Below are positions 61,309 through 64,000 of a stretch of 64,000 nucleotides of DNA, in pieces (the first letter of the stretch is position 1; each line of letters opens with the position of its first letter). The DNA comes from Caballeronia sp. NK8. Lineage in GTDB: Bacteria > Pseudomonadota > Gammaproteobacteria > Burkholderiales > Burkholderiaceae. The stretch covers positions 1,550,001 to 1,614,000 of the forward strand of contig NZ_AP024322.1 in the NCBI RefSeq assembly GCF_018408855.1, in the 5' to 3' direction. A model generated the notes under the pieces. The model made no database searches. It was not told where the DNA came from and saw only the letters and a list, made by a program, of their open reading frames with translations. Position numbers and translations under genes: made by a program.

Positions 61309-64000
61309 TCACCATGAGAATCCGAAGTCTCCGCCGTAACCGAAATCGTTGTCGAACCATCCCCAGTCCCAGTCGTCTTCGCCGCTGCCATAGCCGTCGC
61401 TGAGAGAGAAGTTGTAAGCATTGCCTCCCGAGGACACGACCATCCCGTTGTTGCCGTAGTCAACCCAACCAGTCTCGTAGCCCGTCGGTCCATATGTAGT
61501 GGCGTCATAGCCGCCGCCCGCCCCATACGTGAACTGAGTGAAGCCCGTGAGCTGGCCACTGCTGTTGAAGGCGTCGTACTCGGTCTCCTGACCGTTGCCG
61601 TTGAAGATGATGGCATCTTGCGAGTTGTCGCTATTGAACAGGTGGGCAATCATGCTGCCGTCGTTGCCGTACTGGTCGTACTCCGTCTCCCGCCCTGTCG
61701 TGTGGTCAAAAAAGTAATCGTCCGTTTTCTGACCACCCGAGTTGAACTTTGCGAACTCGATTTCGTTCCCGAATGAATTGTAGACAGTAGCGGTCTGTGA
61801 ATTGTCCGCACCGAAGGTTCTGACAATGGTCTGCGTGCCCGAATATTCGCTTAATTGAGTCTCGCGGCCCGATGCGTCATAGAAGGCGTCGCTCGTGATC
61901 TGACCGTTCGTGCCGTAGGTTGCATATTCGGACACGTGACCGGATGGATCGAAGATAGCCGCGTTCTGAGTGCCATCCGGATTGAATACATGCGCGACGC
62001 CGCCGCCCGAACTGTTGTAGTCCGTTTCCTGCAACTCACGCCCGGTGCCTCCGTCGAAGATGATGTCCTGAGTCAGTTTTCCACTGGTATCGAACGACGC
62101 CTGTTCCGTCTCGTGGCCGGCGCTGTTGTAGACGATCGCGTTCTGGGTGCCATTGATGTTCAGGATATGGTTGACCTGGCTGCCATCGGCGTTGATATCG
62201 TTTTCTTGCGTTTCGCGGCCCGTGTTCGAATCGAAGAACACGTCTTGCGTCATCTTGCCATTCGTACCGAACGTAGCGTATTCAGTTTCGTGGCCACCTG
62301 CGTTATAGACGATCGCGTTCTGTGTGCCGTTGGCGTTGAAGATGTGATCGATCTGACTACCGTCGGCGTTGAGGTCGTTCTCTTGTATCTCTCGGCCGGT
62401 GTTCGAATCAAAGAAGACATCTTGTGTCATCTTGCCATTCGTGCCGATCGTGGCGTATTCGGTCTCGTGGCCAGCCGCGTCATAAACGGTCGCGTTCTGC
62501 GTCCCGTTTGTGTTGAAAACATAGTCAACCTGACTACCGTCGGCATTGAGGTCGTTCTCTTGCGTTTCGCGCCCCGTGTTCGCGTCGAAGAAGACGTCCT
62601 GCGTCATCTTGCCATTCGTGCCGTAGGTCGCGTACTCGGTCTCGTGGCCAGCCGTGTTGTAGACGATCGCGTTCTGCGTGCCGTTGGCGTTGAAGATGTG
62701 ATCGATCTGACTGCCGTCGGCGTTGAGGTCGTTCTCTTGGGTTTCGCGACCCGTATTCGAATCGAAGAAGACGTCTTGCGTCATCTTGCCATTCGTGCCG
62801 TATGTCGCGTACTCGGTCTCGTGGCCTGTCGAACTATAGAGGATCGCATTCTGCGTGCCATTGGCGTTGAAGATGTGATCGACTTCGCTCCCGTCCGCGT
62901 TGATGTCGTTTTCCTGCATCTCGCGACCCGTGCCAGCGTCGTAGAAAAAGTCCTGGGTCAGTTTGCCGTCCACGCCATATGTCGCGTGTTCGGTCTCCTG
63001 GCCGGCGGCGTTATAGACGACTGCATTCTGTGAACCATCCGCATTGAGCAGATAGTCGGTCTGACTGCCATCCGGGTTGAAGTGATTTTCCTGCGTCTCG
63101 CGACCGGTAGTGGGGTCGAAGAATACGTCGAGCGTCTTCTTGCCGTCGACACCGAAGACGCCATATTCGGTTTCATGGCCGGCGGCATTGTAGACGGTTG
63201 CATTCTGCGAACCGTCTGCATTCAGCATGTAGTCGACCTGGCTGCCGTCAGCGTTGAAGTGATTCTCCTGGGTCTCGCGGCCGGTGGCGGCGTCGAAGAA
63301 CGCGTCCAGAGTCTTTTTGCCGTCGGTGCCAAAGGTGGCGTATTCGGTTTCATTACCCGACGTGTCGTAGGCGATGGCTGCCTGTGAGCCATCGACGTTG
63401 ATCTGGTAGGCGACTTCAGAACCGTCGGCGTGGAACTGATCTTCGCTGGTCAAGCGCCCTTGAGCATCGTAGATGTCTGCGTTGTAGCTGCCATCCGCTT
63501 GATGAGAGTAATTCGTTTGAGAAATGACGTTCCCGAACTGATCTCTCGTCGTGGAAGAACTGATCGTGCCGTTGTTAAAGTATTGCGAATCGGTCGAACC
63601 GTTCGCGTAATTCTCGGTCATCGAACTGAATTGCCCATCACCGTTGGGGTCGGAAAAGCTAACACTGGATGGCGGTGTTGGCGCCTGTGCAGTGGCTCCT
63701 CGCGACGAACCGTATACATCGTAGTACGGTTTATCGATTGCACTACCCTTTAACGTAGCGAAGATGCCCATTGCATCTTCGATCATCAGGTTCCGATCGA
63801 CGTCAGATTTCGCTCCGTCGGCGACGTCTTGCGAATGTTGTGCATCCAACAGGCCCTGAAGTCCGTCGCTGCTTCCATCGGGGTTATTTGCCCCAGCAAG
63901 ATAAATTTGCATCCCATTCGGATCGGTCTTCATGATCTCCTGCTGGACGATATAATTATTGTAGACCGCCTCACCTTCTCGATGGAGTCCGATCATAGCG
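61309..64000 (-). CDS. Large acidic repeat protein with ~59-residue YD/RHS-like repeats, 5' end possibly outside the window
   Basis: An open frame of at least 895 residues reaches the window edge. A Met is present at 63996, but the codon before it is also open, so the true start may be further up. From about residue 165 to 820 it is made of near-identical 59-residue (177-bp) units, ten of them marked by [ST]GRE. A typical unit contains GHETEYATYGTNGKMTQDVF, FDSNTGRETQENDLNADGSQ and IDHIFNANGTQNAIVYN. The repeats look like relatives of YD/RHS or MORN-like beta-solenoid repeats, but the family is not certain. The protein is acidic and ends in an aromatic/Gly-rich tail (DDWDWGWFDNDFGYGG..FSW). 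No Cys or membrane segment is visible. Surface or secreted use is likely but unproved. Confidence 0.7.
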   Translation of the reverse strand, partial: AMIGLHREGEAVYNNYIVQQEIMKTDPNGMQIYLAGANNPDGSSDGLQGLLDAQHSQDVADGAKSDVDRNLMIEDAMGIFATLKGSAIDKPYYDVYGSSRGATAQAPTPPSSVSFSDPNGDGQFSSMTENYANGSTDSQYFNNGTISSSTTRDQFGNVISQTNYSHQADGSYNADIYDAQGRLTSEDQFHADGSEVAYQINVDGSQAAIAYDTSGNETEYATFGTDGKKTLDAFFDAATGRETQENHFNADGSQVDYMLNADGSQNATVYNAAGHETEYGVFGVDGKKTLDVFFDPTTGRETQENHFNPDGSQTDYLLNADGSQNAVVYNAAGQETEHATYGVDGKLTQDFFYDAGTGREMQENDINADGSEVDHIFNANGTQNAILYSSTGHETEYATYGTNGKMTQDVFFDSNTGRETQENDLNADGSQIDHIFNANGTQNAIVYNTAGHETEYATYGTNGKMTQDVFFDANTGRETQENDLNADGSQVDYVFNTNGTQNATVYDAAGHETEYATIGTNGKMTQDVFFDSNTGREIQENDLNADGSQIDHIFNANGTQNAIVYNAGGHETEYATFGTNGKMTQDVFFDSNTGRETQENDINADGSQVNHILNINGTQNAIVYNSAGHETEQASFDTSGKLTQDIIFDGGTGRELQETDYNSSGGGVAHVFNPDGTQNAAIFDPSGHVSEYATYGTNGQITSDAFYDASGRETQLSEYSGTQTIVRTFGADNSQTATVYNSFGNEIEFAKFNSGGQKTDDYFFDHTTGRETEYDQYGNDGSMIAHLFNSDNSQDAIIFNGNGQETEYDAFNSSGQLTGFTQFTYGAGGGYDATTYGPTGYETGWVDYGNNGMVVSSGGNAYNFSLSDGYGSGEDDWDWGWFDNDFGYGGDFGFSW

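Noticed and set aside
61855..63033. 392-codon open frame on the plus strand opposite the repeat protein
   Set aside because: It is created by the periodic repeat in the real minus-strand gene. It has no start signals and mirrors the 177-bp period.
61309..64000. Tandem repeats considered as a CRISPR array
   Set aside because: The 177-bp units are coding, contiguous and without unique spacers.

Overview
The window is high-GC DNA from a beta-proteobacterium of the order Burkholderiales. It most resembles Paraburkholderia, Caballeronia or Burkholderia. The grounds are two DUF4148 secreted proteins, a Burkholderia-type porin, the paaABCDE arrangement, a DUF3022 protein, a kgu/ptxS 2-ketogluconate cluster and the general codon style. 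No rRNA, tRNA, phage or CRISPR locus was seen. All family names come from reading the protein sequences, not from a database search.

Layout. Positions 1-4.4 kb hold the end of a GGDEF diguanylate cyclase, rdgC, a HigBA-type toxin-antitoxin pair, an EamA exporter divergent from an Lrp regulator, and small proteins. Positions 4.5-12.6 kb hold a methanethiol oxidase (SBP56 family) with a membrane partner, followed by a three-gene RND efflux operon. Positions 12.8-20.9 kb hold the aerobic phenylacetate pathway (paaABCDE, paaJ, paaH, paaK), all on the minus strand, with an operator-like palindrome at the paaA promoter. Positions 21-28 kb hold two divergent DUF4148 paralogues, an unknown lipoprotein, a small secreted protein, a DUF2235 hydrolase next to an unknown membrane protein with a duplicated N-terminal module, and a short-chain dehydrogenase. 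Positions 28-37.7 kb hold a porin, a Rieske oxygenase with a LysR regulator, transporters, a methyltransferase, an ankyrin protein and a PRC-barrel lipoprotein.

Positions 37.7-38.3 kb carry one copy of a ~620-bp non-coding element that is a giant imperfect palindrome. A second copy at 49.2-51.1 kb is broken by a complete IS481-family insertion sequence (49266-50547, 6-bp target duplication). That second copy sits inside the 2-ketogluconate operon (kguE-kguK-kguT // kguD-ptxS) and fills almost the whole kguT-kguD gap.

Positions 38.4-48.1 kb hold a flavin disulfide oxidoreductase, a CPA1 antiporter with an overlapping P-loop kinase, a lysine/saccharopine dehydrogenase with an Lrp regulator, a LysR regulator, a Spy-like periplasmic protein, PGDYG and DUF3022 proteins and a YhfC-type membrane protease. 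Positions 54.4-61.2 kb form a sulfur-oxyanion locus: a YeiE-like LysR regulator divergent from a YeiH-family exporter, then soeABC (sulfite:quinone oxidoreductase). The window ends in a large acidic protein built from about ten 59-residue repeats, cut by the right edge.

The strongest leads for something undescribed are the palindromic element and its IS insertion, the DUF2235/membrane-protein module, the 59-residue repeat protein, the possible leader ORF over the ptxS start, the non-canonical start of the toxin gene, and a family of GCATTTTGCA-like intergenic motifs.
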